Positions 10,453 through 22,539 of a stretch of DNA of 64,000 bases are shown here, piece by piece. Within the stretch, counting starts at the first letter, position 1, and each line of letters opens with the position of its first letter. The notes beneath the pieces are model-generated. The model was not told the DNA's origin. It did not search any database and was given only the letters and a program-made list of their open reading frames with translations. The DNA is from Ornithodoros turicata. Lineage: Eukaryota; Arthropoda; Arachnida; Ixodida; Argasidae. The stretch is taken from assembly GCF_037126465.1 (NCBI RefSeq), contig NC_088206.1, positions 50,138,841-50,202,840 of the forward strand, given 5' to 3'. The position numbers were made by a program, and so were the translations under genes.

Positions 10453-11120
10453 CTGTACAAACAGTAATTTTTGCGAGGACCTATTTTTCGCGAAATTCAT
10501 GAACGCCCTTTTTTTCGCGAATTTAAAGTCCCGCAAAATATTCGAACCAATGGCAGAAAAATATGTGAACGAAATATGTAAGAAATTTGACCTGGGACGC
10601 TGAGGCAACTCATGTACACAGGGTTTCTTACGCTATTACACTGCATTGCCTCGTAAAATGTTTAGTTCACCGCTGCAACTGGAGACAGTAGTCCAGCCTT
10701 CACGTACGAATCTCGCGTGGATGTAGGCGTCCCGTGATTCCAGTTCCTTGTAAGCCTGGATCATCCAGCAAGCGTGTATGCACTCTGCCACGCCTTTGTA
10801 AAAGTTGCCGCATCACTATTGAGTGCCAACCGCACCTTCTCGATGTGATGACAAGAATGGCGGGAGACAGGGCAATTCGGCAATGACACAGATACAAGCC
10901 CTTTCAGTGAGAAGTGCTCAAAAGGAAGACAAATTGAACAAGTTACCCAGTTCATGATACCTTTTATTACCTTCTTCCAGGAAGTTCAGGGTGGAGGGCC
11001 CCTAAGATGCAAGATCGACGCACCGCGGTACCGCGAATTTAATGTTCAGTGAATAATTGCCTGATTCTGGCTTCTCACAAATTCGTGAATTTGAGCCTGC
11101 GAATTTAACCACTTATACAG
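10453..11120. mobile_element. TA-flanked MITE, 668 bp, full length
   Basis: Left end ctgtacaaacagtaattttt, right end inverted ctgtataagtggttaaattc, flanked by TA duplicated from a single TA in copy B (42540-42541). A 5'-truncated second copy lies at 29938-30510. Internal segments rich in gcgaattt flank a non-coding core. Tc1/mariner-type by target site. Confidence 0.75.
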
Positions 11121-11126
11121 TATATT

Positions 11127-12183
11127 CCCTGTAAACTAAAAACGTCTAATGGACATCCAGAGGATGGTACAGAGTGGACATTTGGGATGTCTAGTAGATA
11201 TCCAGATACGTCCATGTTACATTCCATAGATGTTCTGTATAAATGCATGTCCTCTGGAGGTACCTGCTGGACATTTGTCACATCCAATGGACATGTTTGT
11301 GACGCATTGCAATGTCTAATATACATCCTATCGACGTTCCTACCGGATTAACATACGACAGTATACAGACTGGATTGCAAATCTACTTTTTCACCTATTT
11401 TGTGTGCATGAACAGTGCAAATGCCGTAGCCGTGGCGTACCCCACCGACACGGCTTGGGCATTTCTCAGTAGCCTCTATTGACGTACTGGATGGAGCATA
11501 TACTAAATACCAATAGTTGCGGGATGTTACTTAAGTGTAGTGGGGGCCGAAAACGTTTGTAACGGTGACGAGGATATGTTTCTGCAATTAATATGTACGT
11601 CTTCAATGAGTCAAACTGCCCTCTAACATTTCTGATATTCCTTCCTGGAAAATATTGTGTTTGTAATTCAGGCTATTGTCTATGATGAGGTTACCTACTG
11701 AGTGGGGCAGTCAAACTGACAGGTTTCCTGTGTTGGTGGAATAGTGCTACGTAGATACTTTGCAGAGAGCAGGACGCGAACAAATGGAAAAACTTGCCAT
11801 TACTTGTTCTCCAATTTCTCACGTTCTCGCAAGATAGATTCGCTTTCTTCTAGCACTATACGTAAAAATTACTATGAATTTATAGTTGAAACAATGTTTC
11901 GTAAAGGTACGTCTATATTATCGTATGTTAATCCGGTAGGAACATCGATTGGACGTATATTAGACGTCGCAATGCCTCACAAACACGTCCACTGGACGTG
12001 ACAAATGTCCAGCAGGTACATCCAGAGGACATGCATTTATACAGTTATGGACGAGCTTCCTACGATCCATGGAACATCCATGGAATGGAATGTGGACATA
12101 TCTGGATATCTACTAGACATCCCAAATGTCTTAGATGTTTGGATGTTTCTGGTATGTCCAGTAGACATTTGTGGTTTACTGGG
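11127..12183. mobile_element. Foldback element, about 1,057 bp with long inverted arms
   Basis: The left arm (about 11127-11370) is the inverted counterpart of the right arm (about 11920-12183). Both are full of ggacat/atgtcc iterations and end in cctgtaaac/gtttactgg. About 550 bp of unique sequence separates the arms. It is absent from the homologous site in copy B. The arms could form a long hairpin; no transposase. Confidence 0.7.
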
Positions 12184-12790
12184 TTCTTTCATGTTCTATG
12201 GTAATAGCATACTGGATTCAATGTATACCCATACAACACTTGTAGTTTACATTCTGTTGCATGTAGTAGACGCATAACAGAGCTAGCCTGACTTTTGGAA
12301 ACTTTTTATTCAGACACAGTTTCACGCCTTTTGAGCGCTGTTCTGCAGTGCATCAATACCACCACGTCTGGACCATGCACTTCATGTCTGTTCCTATGGG
12401 GATCGCCTGGATAGTGTCCTCATCAACAGCCATATTTTTTCTAGATGTGTAGTTTGTCGTTAGAGTCAGCATTTTTCAAAATGTCAGAGCAAGCATCTGT
12501 TTCAGGGGTGTTGTAAGCATTTTACGTGCTGTGTATTGACATCCCTGCTGCGACACAAAAATTGGTCATGTGCAGAACTTCTGTGAAAATGTGCATGTGT
12601 ATTATTGTTATGAGATTGCGTTTTTCATAGCCTGTAAGGAGCGTTAGCATGTATAGAAAATCCAGGGCTCCTGCTGCAAAATGCACTTTTGCACTTCCAG
12701 GGTGTGCTTTCAAGTTATGAACAAGAAGCATTGCACTGGTGAGATATATACATCAGTAGTAACCATGTAGGGCAATCCTTCATATTGTAG
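12184..12790 (+). repeat. A/B duplicated intron block continued (A side)
   Basis: Collinear with 42545-43064 and 45585-45628 of copy B, where a rosa-type mariner interrupts it at gagatatata. In A the same site (about 12741-12755) is uninterrupted. It ends at the acceptor of the first coding exon. Confidence 0.8.
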
Positions 12791-12863
12791 ATGCCTGCAA
12801 AACGGAAGATAATGCACAGATGGAGTCAGAACAAAGATCCTCTGCTGAAGCCATTTGAGCATG
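12791..12863 (+). CDS. MBD-gene copy A, coding exon 1 (start codon)
   Basis: The acceptor tattgtag is followed immediately by ATG, so translation starts at the first base of this exon; the donor is catg/gtatgt. It encodes 24 residues and one base (MPAKRKIMHRW, then KDPLLKPFEHG). The copy B exon at 45629-45701 has the same length and the same borders. The segment leads directly into the MBD core, whose first Gly is split across the junction. A basic AKRK lies at the N terminus. Confidence 0.8.
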
Positions 12864-12967
12864 GTATGTCGGAAATGAAACTTGAACGTACCATTTCACA
12901 TGTCCATTTATGGGGCGACATCATGAGGAGATTTCACCATAGCAAGAGGTCTGTTTCTGTTTGCTAG

Positions 12968-13053
12968 GTTTCAAAAGAGAAATTGTGCTAAGAAGTGACA
13001 GTGCTACAAGGGGACGTGATGTGTATTATATCAGCCCGAAGGGCAAGAAACTG
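12968..13053 (+). CDS. MBD-gene copy A, coding exon 2 (MBD core)
   Basis: Acceptor ctag/GTTTC, donor CTG/gtatgt. Encodes GFKREIVLRSDSATRGRDVY then YISPKGKKL. The pattern G(F/W)KRE.V.R.S.(x)n.DVYY.SP.GKKL is the DNA-contacting half of methyl-CpG-binding domains: two beta strands and the loop with Arg, Asp and Tyr at the positions used for methyl-CpG recognition. Copy B has YYY at the DVYY site, as in canonical MBDs; A has YYI. Phase enters at 1 and leaves at 0. Confidence 0.85.
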
Positions 13054-14204
13054 GTATGTTGCTATTTTATTTTTACTTTTTTCTGTGCCACTCTTTAGTG
13101 GACAATGAAAGTTGTAGATGCACACAGCGTGCCAAAGTGACTTATCTAAATGTTGCACAGAACTAGAAGCTACTGGACATTCACAATAAACTATAAGGCT
13201 TGACTAAATGTGGAGCGGGAATGTGCACTAGCCTACTGTTTTCAATTCCTAATCAAACTAAGGTGTAGAGAGCCTACCGTTCAGAAGCATTGTTATCTGA
13301 ACACAGGATCAAGGCAACAAGGGGATGCCGAAAAGAGTGGTACGGTGTATATAGCTGCTAAGTACAGAGATGAAACTGACATCCGTAGTATGTGTTCTGT
13401 GGTTCTGAAAAAAAAAAAGTCATTTTGAAGAAAAAGTGATTTTTTTTTAATTTTCTTGCACGCTCACGAACCCTCATTTCTGATCCTCCTACTTCCTCAT
13501 TTTCTGTGGGTCCAGAGGAGTATTGTCCTAAAGTTTTTTTAGTTTACCTCAATAACACCCAGGTGCATCGGTAACGCTTCACGTCACCCAGAGCTATGCC
13601 TGGTTTTTGACGGAGTTGAACATGTTACAGAACTAAATACAGTAACTTGTTACTGAAAAGCTAAAAGTTCTGCATTCTAGTTACTCGTTAGTAACGAGTT
13701 ACTTTGCCATTAGGGAGAATACTTCACAGTGCGAGGTTACAAAATCAGCATATTTTTATTTTCAATTACATTAGCATTGAGTTGGCAAATATTTTGATCT
13801 AGATGTTAGTTTTTAATTGCAGTCTCAACAGAAACTGCACGTGTGTGAAAAGCTTTGAAGGTGATCTTTAAGGAGCGTGGAAGTGACCCCCAAAATGTTT
13901 TTTATTTCTCGCTGCGACATCTTCTGCAACGAATAAAATGAGCCCCTGCGAAAGAACGGTGAGCGCAGGTGACCTATAACTTTAAAAAAACCTCTCCACA
14001 TGCAAAGAGCGCATCTTTGGAAATGTTTCAAGGAAATGTTTCCAGTAGTTCATTTTACAGCATTAGCTGTTAAAGGAATGTTATTGGGAAATCGCTGTGG
14101 TTGTATCACAAAACTGTCCGCCTATTCTCTCTTCTCTTCCCTGCCTCCTTCTGTCTTCTTCGTATGTCTGTTGACTGTCAGTTTCAGCGATGCAAAACAA
14201 GTTA
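13054..14204 (+). other. Copy A intron between MBD exons 2 and 3, upstream part
   Basis: To about 13400 it is collinear with copy B up to the B hAT insertion site. Beyond this lie a short palindromic gttactcgttagtaacgagttac element (13627-13710) and a fragment at 13862-14030. The fragment resembles the 28639-29127 TTAA MITE (aaggagcgtggaagtgaccc, then aataaaatgagcccctgcga). No gene seen. Confidence 0.5.
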
Positions 14205-15004
14205 CAGTCGACCCCCGTTTATCCGGACGGTGCCGTTCCCGGCGAAATCGTCCGGATACCGGGGCATCCGGATAAGTGAAACGAATGAATAGAAACGTCC
14301 TACAGAGCAAGGTTTAATTAAAACACAGAAATCTCGTCAATGACAGTGGTTACATAGTAGTGTAGGCACTCGATTCCTGCAAACTTTTGCTAATTGCATA
14401 GAGTTGAGCCACGCTGTTGCGCTGCTCGAAGAATGTCAGTGCGGACGCAAAGTGTCAATGTCGGAGCCTTGTTTCTCACTGGCGTCATCGGCACCATCTT
14501 GCTGCACACGCGTCATCATCCTTATCAACGTCAACGTAGTCAGAAACCGCAGCATCATCTACGGCAGTCGCAGTGAGCCTCTGCATCAGGGATCGCAGCA
14601 GGCCCTCGGGTTGGAGTTTTCCCCTTTAGAACCGGACAGTTGCTAGAGATATTTCCAAATGACTTGACTGGTCAACGTGACCCAACGCACACAAATAGAA
14701 AAGGGGGTCATCGTGCAGGGTTGTCTCCCCTACGGAGGAATGTAGGTCCCTGACGTGTGACGAGAATAACCCCAACACAGCGAAAAGCGGGGTCAGCGTC
14801 TCCTCTTACTCACGGTAGTCCGGATAACTGAAGCTGGATTACAAGAATTTTCGACTTTCGTTCCCTGGAATTCTTGTCCGAGTCTGGAAGCTGAAGTCCG
14901 GATAAACGAGAACAAAATACATGGAGGAAAATCCGTTCCTGTGCCTTTTGTCCGGATACCGCGGGATCCGGATAAATGAAGTCCGGATAAACGGGGGTCG
15001 ACTG
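14205..15004. mobile_element. Pogo/Tigger-like MITE, 800 bp
   Basis: Ends cagtcgacccccgtttatcc and its inverse ggataaacgggggtcgactg, flanked by TA (14203-14204, 15005-15006). The motif tccggata recurs near both ends. The TIR and TA target fit the pogo/Tigger/jerky group; there is no transposase frame. Confidence 0.75.
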
Positions 15005-15781
15005 TAATATAATCGAAAGCTAATAAAAGCAGTTTTGGCATACTCAGAGTTGGGAGCATGGTCCCGGGAAGTGTCCCGATTTTTCAGCATTTTCTGTCCT
15101 GCTTTTGTCCTGATTTCAGCAATATCTTTGTCCCGCTAATTCCAGCTCTACACATCACCACTCACTTCACAGATCACAAGGCAGTACTCGTCACTCTAGA
15201 GTAGTTGTGCATATATCAGTTTCATATATAGAAGTGTCAACATCCACACACAAAAGCTACCGCTGAAATTCACGTTACACGATCGGAACCGTCCTGTAAT
15301 TTTTTTTTCTTTTGTTTTTCTGTTTTCTTGTATCGTAAAGCACGAAATCGAGAAGTGTCTTTGATACAGTGTCAGAGTGCAGTTTTGTTGCCTTATTGGA
15401 AGAGGGTCAAGTGACATGCAAACGAAACGGCTATTACCTTCCCGACTTTGCTTTCTTTTTTGGTCCAAGACATGTGATGGGTGTCTTTGCAATTATGAGA
15501 GAAACACGGACACACATTCATTCAAAGTGTCACACCCAACGCATAAACTGTAAACACAGAAAGCAGTGGGTCTATTTTCTGCCGCTTTTCCCACCTCGCA
15601 CTTACCTTGTCGATGAGATTCCAGGCTTGGAAACCACTTGGGGCAGCGGATTTTGACTTCGGCTACTATTTGCCCCACATGACCGAGGTGCTGATGAGGG
15701 AGTTTGAAACATATACTTTTAAAAGTGTACAGTCAAACCTCATGACAACGAAACGCGATATAATGAATTAAACTAAAAGAC
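15005..15781. other. Copy A intron, nothing firm
   Basis: A single TIR-like end cagtcaaacctcatgacaac occurs at 15731, with no partner found. Otherwise short open frames without recognisable domains. Confidence 0.35.
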
Positions 15782-16425
15782 TAAACTCCGATTCCCGATT
15801 TTCCCGATTCTAGATGGCGCCACGGTCGCCGTCCTTATCACGCCGTTTGCCTCCGACTTCGAAATAATCCCCATTGTGCATGGTTGACGTCGTGAGTTTA
15901 AGGCGGCCCGCACCGTCTGCTCTGTTTGTCGAGAGGTAAAGTGTCGGACTTTGACACGAAAGGTCCGCAGTTCGATTCGAGACATTCACGTCTTTTTGCT
16001 TGTCTCCTATTGCTATATGAGTACTTTGTTATTTTTATTTTGTTGTTATATATTTATGCTACAGTTATTGTTTCCACAAGTCACTGGCGTCTGTGCTGAC
16101 TGATTATGGAATTTTTAGTCGCTCTTCGTATTGTTTTACTAGCGCATACTTACAGTATGCCGGCGTACAAGTGTGATCAGATAGTACGGATGCCAATATG
16201 GGCCGTACACACAGAGATGGTATTATAACCGAATGTTGCCACCAGTGAGTCTGAGCACAGGGAGATTGCCAATTAAGAAATCAGGAAATGGCCAAGGAAA
16301 GGTAACTTCATATGCTATCAAAGCTCGCCCGAGATGTCAATATCTCGGAGACTCTCAACTGGATGTACCAGCGGCTGTAAATTAGTCTATAAACACACAG
16401 CGCTTACAATGCCAGTCAGGAAAAT
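15782..16425 (+). repeat. tRNA-derived SINE-like repeat, copy 1
   Basis: Shares long collinear sequence with 21386-21957. A tRNA-like head (tgtcgagaggtaaagtgtcg, then ggactttgacac, then cagttcgattcgagac) has a B-box-like gttcgattc and an anticodon-arm resembling tRNA-Gln (TTG). The body is AT-rich and unique to the family. This copy holds about 70 extra bases in the head region relative to copy 2. Confidence 0.55.
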
Positions 16426-16628
16426 CCGGTAAACATCCCACCCGATTATTTACCAAATGAAAACTCCGAAAAATCGAAATCCTGCCTATAACTTGTAGCA
16501 GTGTGGTTTTATTTGTAGCGTACACATTTTTGAAATTGTTGAAACTTTTCTGCACAAGACTTTGCATTGATCCATCGAACAAACTTTTTAGATGTCTCAT
16601 ATGTGCAAATATTTATTTTTCAAAACAG

Positions 16629-16656
16629 AGATCCATGCCGGATGTCTTTTCTTATT
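16629..16656 (+). CDS. MBD-gene copy A, coding exon 3 (28-bp micro-exon)
   Basis: Acceptor aaacag/AGATCC, donor TTATT/gtgagt. Encodes RSMPDVFSY, phase 1 at the end. The downstream intron is only 79 bp, so the exon-intron-exon looks like a continuous reading frame but is not. Removing the intron yields RSMPDVFSYLRKRGG, matching the MBD helix region (canonical R-S-x-P-x-(h)-x-x-Y-L). Copy B has the same structure at 49097-49124. Confidence 0.8.
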
Positions 16657-16735
16657 GTGAGTATTCAGGTGGTTGTCCTGCAGAGAAATTGTTTGCAAGT
16701 GTTTCAAAGACGCACCCTTGGTCTGACACATGCAG

Positions 16736-16845
16736 TGCGGAAACGCGGAGGCACGGAGCTGAGAGAAGTCAACTTCACCTTCTGCACGTGTCCAATCTAC
16801 AATCCACCCTATGAAGTTGTAAGACAGGCAAAGCCCAGGAGCATG
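16736..16845 (+). CDS. MBD-gene copy A, coding exon 4 (MBD C-terminal part)
   Basis: Acceptor acatgcag/TGCGG, donor AGCATG/gtaaaa. Encodes LRKRGGTELREVNFTFCTCP, then YNPPYEVVRQAKPRSM. The VNFTF matches the last strand of MBDs (the position of SFDFR in MBD2/3). The extension with YEVVRQAKP is conserved in copy B (49204-49313) and looks specific to this family. Exon length is 110 bp in both. Confidence 0.82.
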
Positions 16846-17745
16846 GTAAAATCAGCGGATACTTTGTTGTTCCTTAGTCTAGATTGGGAAATTAGTTGAT
16901 GAGTCACATATATGGTTGTCACGTGGCCGGTATTTCACCGGCTCGGCTGGTTATATGCTTGTTCTGCCGGTATTCACAGCTGAAGGCCTCTCGTTGCCAG
17001 ACTTCTCGTTCAACATTACACAGGAGCACGAAGAAATCTGGAGTGGAGGTCCAACTCAGCAGTCACCCAGTTAGGAAATTGGAATGTGGACACAAGGTAG
17101 ACAACCAGTGGTCTCTTCCTTACCCACACCAGTCGTTCAACTGATGTCCGTGTTGCAGTTTTTGTCCTCCTGGCTTCCTTCTCAAAACACTATTTCACTG
17201 GTCCCCTAGAATTTTTTTTTCTTCAGTTGTCCACTACATTCTTGTGTTTTGAGGAGACAGTATCAGTGGTTATGTGGAGTCTGGTTAAAATGTACAACCA
17301 CCAAGAGTTACCCGCCTGCAAAGAAAGTGTGTCGATTTGTTTTTCAAAGTGAGTGGCGATCCTAAATCCGGATTTTGATTCTTGTTGTATTACGTGTAGC
17401 ATATTGTTTCCTCTGTACATTGCAATTTCCAAAATGAAGAGCCCAGCCAAAGACGGTAATAACTATTTTCGCGCATTATTTTGAGTGAGCACTCACTCTG
17501 TGTGCCTTTTCTCCTTCCATCACTTCCCTTTCCCTCACCTTCCTTCCTCTCCTTTTAACCTTACCCTTTCCTGTGACCGATATATCTTACTGTGAAAAGT
17601 GGAAACCCTAGTTACATAGTACTAATTATTAGAGCACAGATTTTCATACAAATGTATGTTTTTTTCTTGACATGGTTTCATATCTGGACGATGAAAAAGC
17701 TTGGTCATGGTTTGGGACCGATTAGAATGATTCTATGGTTCATAT
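16846..17745 (+). other. Copy A intron, partly collinear with copy B
   Basis: The first about 60 bases after the donor still match copy B (49314-49390). The rest has no recognised element. Confidence 0.4.
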
Positions 17746-20410
17746 AAATGCGACAACAACTTTATTAAATGATGATAATTGGGGAGTTCCATCGCCAGGG
17801 GCGATGCTCTACCCATTGCTGGCGATAATGTGGTTAAATGGAATATTGAGTCGCCTCACAGTGAGGACCGAAGTCCTACAGTGTTCAGAAACTTTAGAAC
17901 TGCTTTTAGGGCAGAGCGTTGGTTGTCTGGGTTAGGTTGTCTGGGTCATGGACCAAGCAATTTTGACATAGAGAGAGGACGAAAGTCCAGATGATTTAGA
18001 GAAACTGAAAGTGTGGATTGGAAAGGTTGGTAGTGCGGAGAGTGAAGAAGGATGTGATCTAGGTCTTCCAGATCATCACAGTGACAGCATCTAGGAGAGT
18101 CAACTTGTCCCAAGCGGTAACACCACTAAGCTGTAAAAGCCACGTTGAATCGCATCCTACGCATTAACACAGCATCTTGACGAGAGGTGTTTCGTGGCAT
18201 CCGGAAAGCGATCGTTGGATCAACTCTTGCATGCATAGATGGAGGATGAGAATGTCAATTGTCAATTGGCAAGAAGCCAGGGGAGCCGCTAGACGTCGAA
18301 GAATGGAACAATGGTCTCCGTTACTCGTTTGTTGCCTAGATGAGAGAGCTTCTTCTGCAGCGCTGTCAGCTTGTTAATTCCCCTACGACACCACAGTGGG
18401 CTGGAACCCACTGGAGAACTAGCCAGTGTCCTGCGTCATACACATGCTGGTAAGCCATTAACACATCCGTCACTAAGGGTATAGATATGCCTCATATACC
18501 AGTGTTCTCAATAGCTTGCAGTGCAGATTTGGAGTCTGTGAACACTGTCCATTCTTGCAGGCTAAAATCAAATATGTATGTGCTGCAGAAAGAATAGAAT
18601 GGCATAGAGTTCTGCAGTTATCGATGAGGTTGGATACGAAAGGCGGCGTCCTTGCGCTACGCCTTGGGATGGTATTACAAAGGCTGATGCAGACTTGCCA
18701 TTTCTGGAAGCGGCATCTGTGTGTACTGCTGCAGAAATGGAAAATTTCTTTTCTACCAGATCATAAACATGGGCTTGAAAGACTTGGCGGATGGGGGTGG
18801 GAACTTGGTCTCGTTGCTCCCCAAGATCCGGAAGACTCACGAAGATCAGCGGGACTGGTAGAGACCAAGGGGCTTCCAACGGTGTTACGTGCTTAGCTAT
18901 GAAGCCAGTGAGGCTCAGGAGTGTTGCTTGTGCTACTCGATAAAAGTCACTTTCACGATGGTATAGAATATTTCCGGAGGAGCGGGTGACAGCGATTGTG
19001 CGCACGCAAACAGAGGAAATGCAGAGCTGTTTCTCTTTCACATATATCCTCTATTGGGGGTTCTCCAGCTTCAGCAAGAACCTGGTCTGTTCCAGCTCCA
19101 AGGAAGGCTCTGAGCAAACGGGCTCCAAAGAGCATTTAATGATGTTGTGAAAATCCTGTGCAGGACCGGAAGGCTGTAAAGTACAGTTGCCCGTACCAAG
19201 GCTGTGTGAACTGCGAGAAGGGAACGCTGATCACAGCTTCATCTTGAGCCAGAAAGATGTTGAATAGTGGGGAGCCATCGCTGCACTTTGGCTTCAAGGT
19301 GCCTAGTGTGGCAAGTCGAGTGTAAATAAGAGTCCATGACCATGTCAAGGAAGTGATGGAAAATTAAAGGCTCAAGGTTGTCACTGACCCACAGAGGAAA
19401 ATTTGTCATAGCCTTGCGTGTGAACGGAAGCCCGACACACTTTTTGGGCGAAAGGTCCGTCCCAAGTAGTGTGAGGTATTTGTGGATGTTAGTTATAGCC
19501 AAGTGCAAGTGGCCTCTGAAGGACAGGTCATGATTTTCAGACTGTCCAAAGGGCAATGTCATTTGCATACACGAGAATGCTACTTTTCGAGGAATTATAG
19601 ATTCTAAGCCCGCCATCACCACATTAAAGAGTGTCGGACTTAGGATGCTTCTTTACGGAACCCTTTGATGACCATTATGTTTAGGATGTACAGACAGCGA
19701 CAGTTCGATCCGTGAACAAGTCCTGGAGCCCAGTTGAAGAATCAACCAGATACACGAAAAATGTGCAAGGCGTGCAGCACACAAATGTGCGAAACAGTAT
19801 CATTAGTGCACTTGATGTCCAGGAAAACCAATAGGACGATTCATCGAGGAGCGCAAGCCTGCTGGACTGTAGAGACTAGGTTGAGAACTGGATCCATAGA
19901 GCCTTGGTGGCCTCAAAATCCAGCCATTTCCTGAGGAAACACACCTTGTTTTTGGAGCCACCAATCAAGGCAATGCAAAACTATTCTTTCCATCAGTTTT
20001 TCCATACAGCTTGTCAGGCTTACATGACGAAAGGACGACGATAAGGCATTTGTGGGTTTGCCTGGTTTCAAGATGGGAACAACTGTTGAACATGATGGAA
20101 AGTATTTGTTCAGAGGCTGAACATACAAACAGACAAACACAACACAAGTCTCAAGTTGCAACTGTTGGATCACAACTGTTGCCTCCTTCCAGCTAGATGG
20201 TAGATATCCCTGTTGGCAAGATGTATTATACACATGAAGGAGAGCTTGGAATGACCGTTTGTCAAGGTTTCGGGGTGCGGCATAGGTGATTTTATTGGGT
20301 CCTGGTGGCGAGTGCATGTTCACAACCTTCAACGCTGTCCTTAGCTCGATTAGAGTGAAATCACGGTCCATAACCTCATGTGGATTGGGCCAGTCTTAGC
20401 CTTGGTGAAT
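17746..20410 (-). pseudogene. RNase H-bearing LINE, antisense, degraded 3' two thirds
   Basis: On the minus strand: DFTLIEL and SPPGPNKITYAAPRNLDKRS (RT N-terminal region, about 20371-20250), then ILKPGKPTNALSSSFRHVSL and LDWWLQKQGVFPQEMAGF. A degenerate motif C, YANDIALW, lies near 19560-19600 (normally YADD). RNase H follows as VHTDAASRNGKSAS near 18720, FTDSKSALQAI near 18530, and WVPAHCGV near 18390. Several frameshifts break it. The 3' end lies at an acaacaactttatt sequence, also present in the fragment at 60745-60935. A 795-bp foreign segment separates it from its 5' part at 21205-21380. Confidence 0.85.
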
Positions 20411-21204
20411 CTCAATCGTCAAACTCTGGGCAAAAGTACCGCGTGCCGGAGTAGACGAGGCTGTGGCCAGTGTCATTGGGTGTTTGAAGTAGGAACCCCC
20501 TTTTTGGCACATCCATACGGGGAGTATGAGACATGCGGAGTGGCCACTTTACAGCTACAAACAGCTTTCGTGCATTGCACTCCTCTCTCAATGATGCCAC
20601 GTCCTGTTGTCTGCTCATGCAGTACACACACTGAGGGTGTGGTGGCTTCGTTTGAATGACAGCGGTTTTGAGGACATTTTCTCTCAATACCAAATCAGTC
20701 GCAAACAATAGAAATTTCTAATAGATGCCATAGGAGCTATTTTCAATGAAAATGACTGCTACGGTGTCAACATGCAGGCATTAAAGCCCTGCATGACCTG
20801 CGAATAACCGTCAACATCTGCATGGAAGTGACCAAAAACGATAGTTTCCCAAAATGGGAGAATTCAGTAACATAGCTATATTTTGCTTCCGAGCATACCA
20901 TTCAAACTACCTAGAACTAGAATTAGAATTAGGTAATTAGAAGTACTTTTCTGCCAGCTCCAGCAGCTTACGCCCGGTCGATCGCATGCTAAACAGGAAA
21001 TATGTCACACCAAACATTTCAAGCCCCAAGCGCTTGTCGTCTGCTTCGCTGCACCTATTTGAGATGGGAGCGTGAAAGACTCATTGGTGTCTGACACTCC
21101 GGAGTGCGCCGAAGGTATATGTGTAGTGTTAAGCGAGTGGAGTACGAAACACTCGCGCCCTGGGATGCCTACGTCACGCATCCACTAATACCACACTGAA
21201 ATCC
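20411..21204. other. Unidentified insertion splitting the antisense LINE
   Basis: Both sides are LINE sequence that is continuous in the sense copy at about 4900-5090, so this segment inserted later or replaced LINE DNA. The minus strand has a 98-codon frame (20412-20708) with CVYCMSRQ and no domain I can name. No clear terminal repeats were found. Confidence 0.45.
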
Positions 21205-21385
21205 GTCTGGAGCGTGTTTTCATCTACACCTTTAATGATAGCCAAGGCTGCGAGAGGATGCATTTGCGGGGGCGCCTCTTTCAATATCAAATTTTCCTCC
21301 AGGTGTTTGTGGCCAGATCGAACAGTGAAAGGTGTTGACAAAAATTATGCCAGTGCTTCCGGTCTTCTTTCTTAAGTCAGGGAGC
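21205..21385 (-). pseudogene. 5' part of the split antisense LINE
   Basis: Reverse complement matches 4790-4960, e.g. aagaagaccggaagc and cctctcgcggcc. It is the upstream piece of the same LINE that continues at 20410. Confidence 0.7.
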
Positions 21386-21957
21386 AACTCCGATTCACGA
21401 TTTTACCGGTTCTAGATGGCGCCACGCTCGCCGTCCTTACCACGCCGTTCGTCTGTTTGTCGAGAGGTAAAGTGTCGGACTTTGCCACGAAAGATCTGCA
21501 GTTCGATTCGAGACATTCACGTCTTTTTGCTTGTCTCCTATTGCTATATGAGTACTTTGTTATTTTTATTTTGTTGTTATATATTTATGCTACAGTTATT
21601 GTTTTCACAAGTCACTGGTGTCTGTACTGACTGATTATGGAATTTTCAGTTGCTCTTCGTATTGTTTTACTAGTGCATACTTACAGTATGCCGACGTACA
21701 AGTGTGATCGGATAGTACGGATGGCAATATGGGCAGTACACACACAGATGGTATTATAAACGAATGTTGCCAGCAGTGAGTCTGAGCACAAGGCGATTGC
21801 CAATTAGGAAATGGCCAAGGAAAGGTAACTTCATATGCTATCAAAGCTCGCCCGAGATGTCGGTATCTTGGAGGCTGGTACCAGCGGCTGTAAATTAGGC
21901 TATAAACACACAGCGCTTACAATGCCAGTCAGGAAAGTCTAGTGCTCGAAACAGTAT
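21386..21957 (+). repeat. tRNA-derived SINE-like repeat, copy 2
   Basis: Same family and orientation as 15782-16425, highly similar from the tRNA-like head through cagcgcttacaatgccagtc near the end. It is inserted next to the LINE 5' fragment. Confidence 0.55.
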
Positions 21958-22539
21958 TCCCTTCTTCTTCTTCTTTTTTTTTTCTGCACGCGCTTACATG
22001 CAATTTACCTTGATAATAACTCTATTATTCATGCAAAAATGACATTTTGGTATATATATTTCTGGTAAGTAAGCATTATCAAATAAATGAATTCATTTAC
22101 AAGGCGTTGGTGCAAAATACTTTTCAAAATTTTCGTCGCAGAATAGACTTCTTATTATTACCCGGAAACTTCAGTAAGATATTTGAAAGACTCCTTTCCC
22201 CCTGGTTCCCCCTTGTTTTTCTTTCACATTACATCGGCTCAGAAAAATGATGTCAGTCGACAACTCCCAGTGACAGGGGACTCCCTTTCTTCTCGCCTTG
22301 GTGTGCTCGATTGCAAAACCGTACAAAGAAGGTGAAGGGCGATAAAGGCTTCGGGTCGACACACAGGAAACCAAGCCAGGAAGGTACGGAAAGGTCGAGC
22401 GGCGAGGCCTCACAGCGGGACTCGCGATATTCCCAACATAGACTTTTTTTCTTTCTGGATGCCAAGAGGAACGATTTGAAAAAAAATAAAAGGACACAGA
22501 GTAGTTGTTTCTTACTCATGCTTGTACTGTTATCAATTA
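21958..22539. other. Copy A intron, nothing recognised
   Basis: T-rich tract at 21960-21985, a short AT-rich stretch, and overlapping frames of no known family on both strands at 22171-22670. Confidence 0.35.

Noticed and set aside
15940..15990. Functional tRNA gene
   Set aside because: The tRNA-Gln-like head lacks a complete cloverleaf and is part of a dispersed SINE-like repeat.
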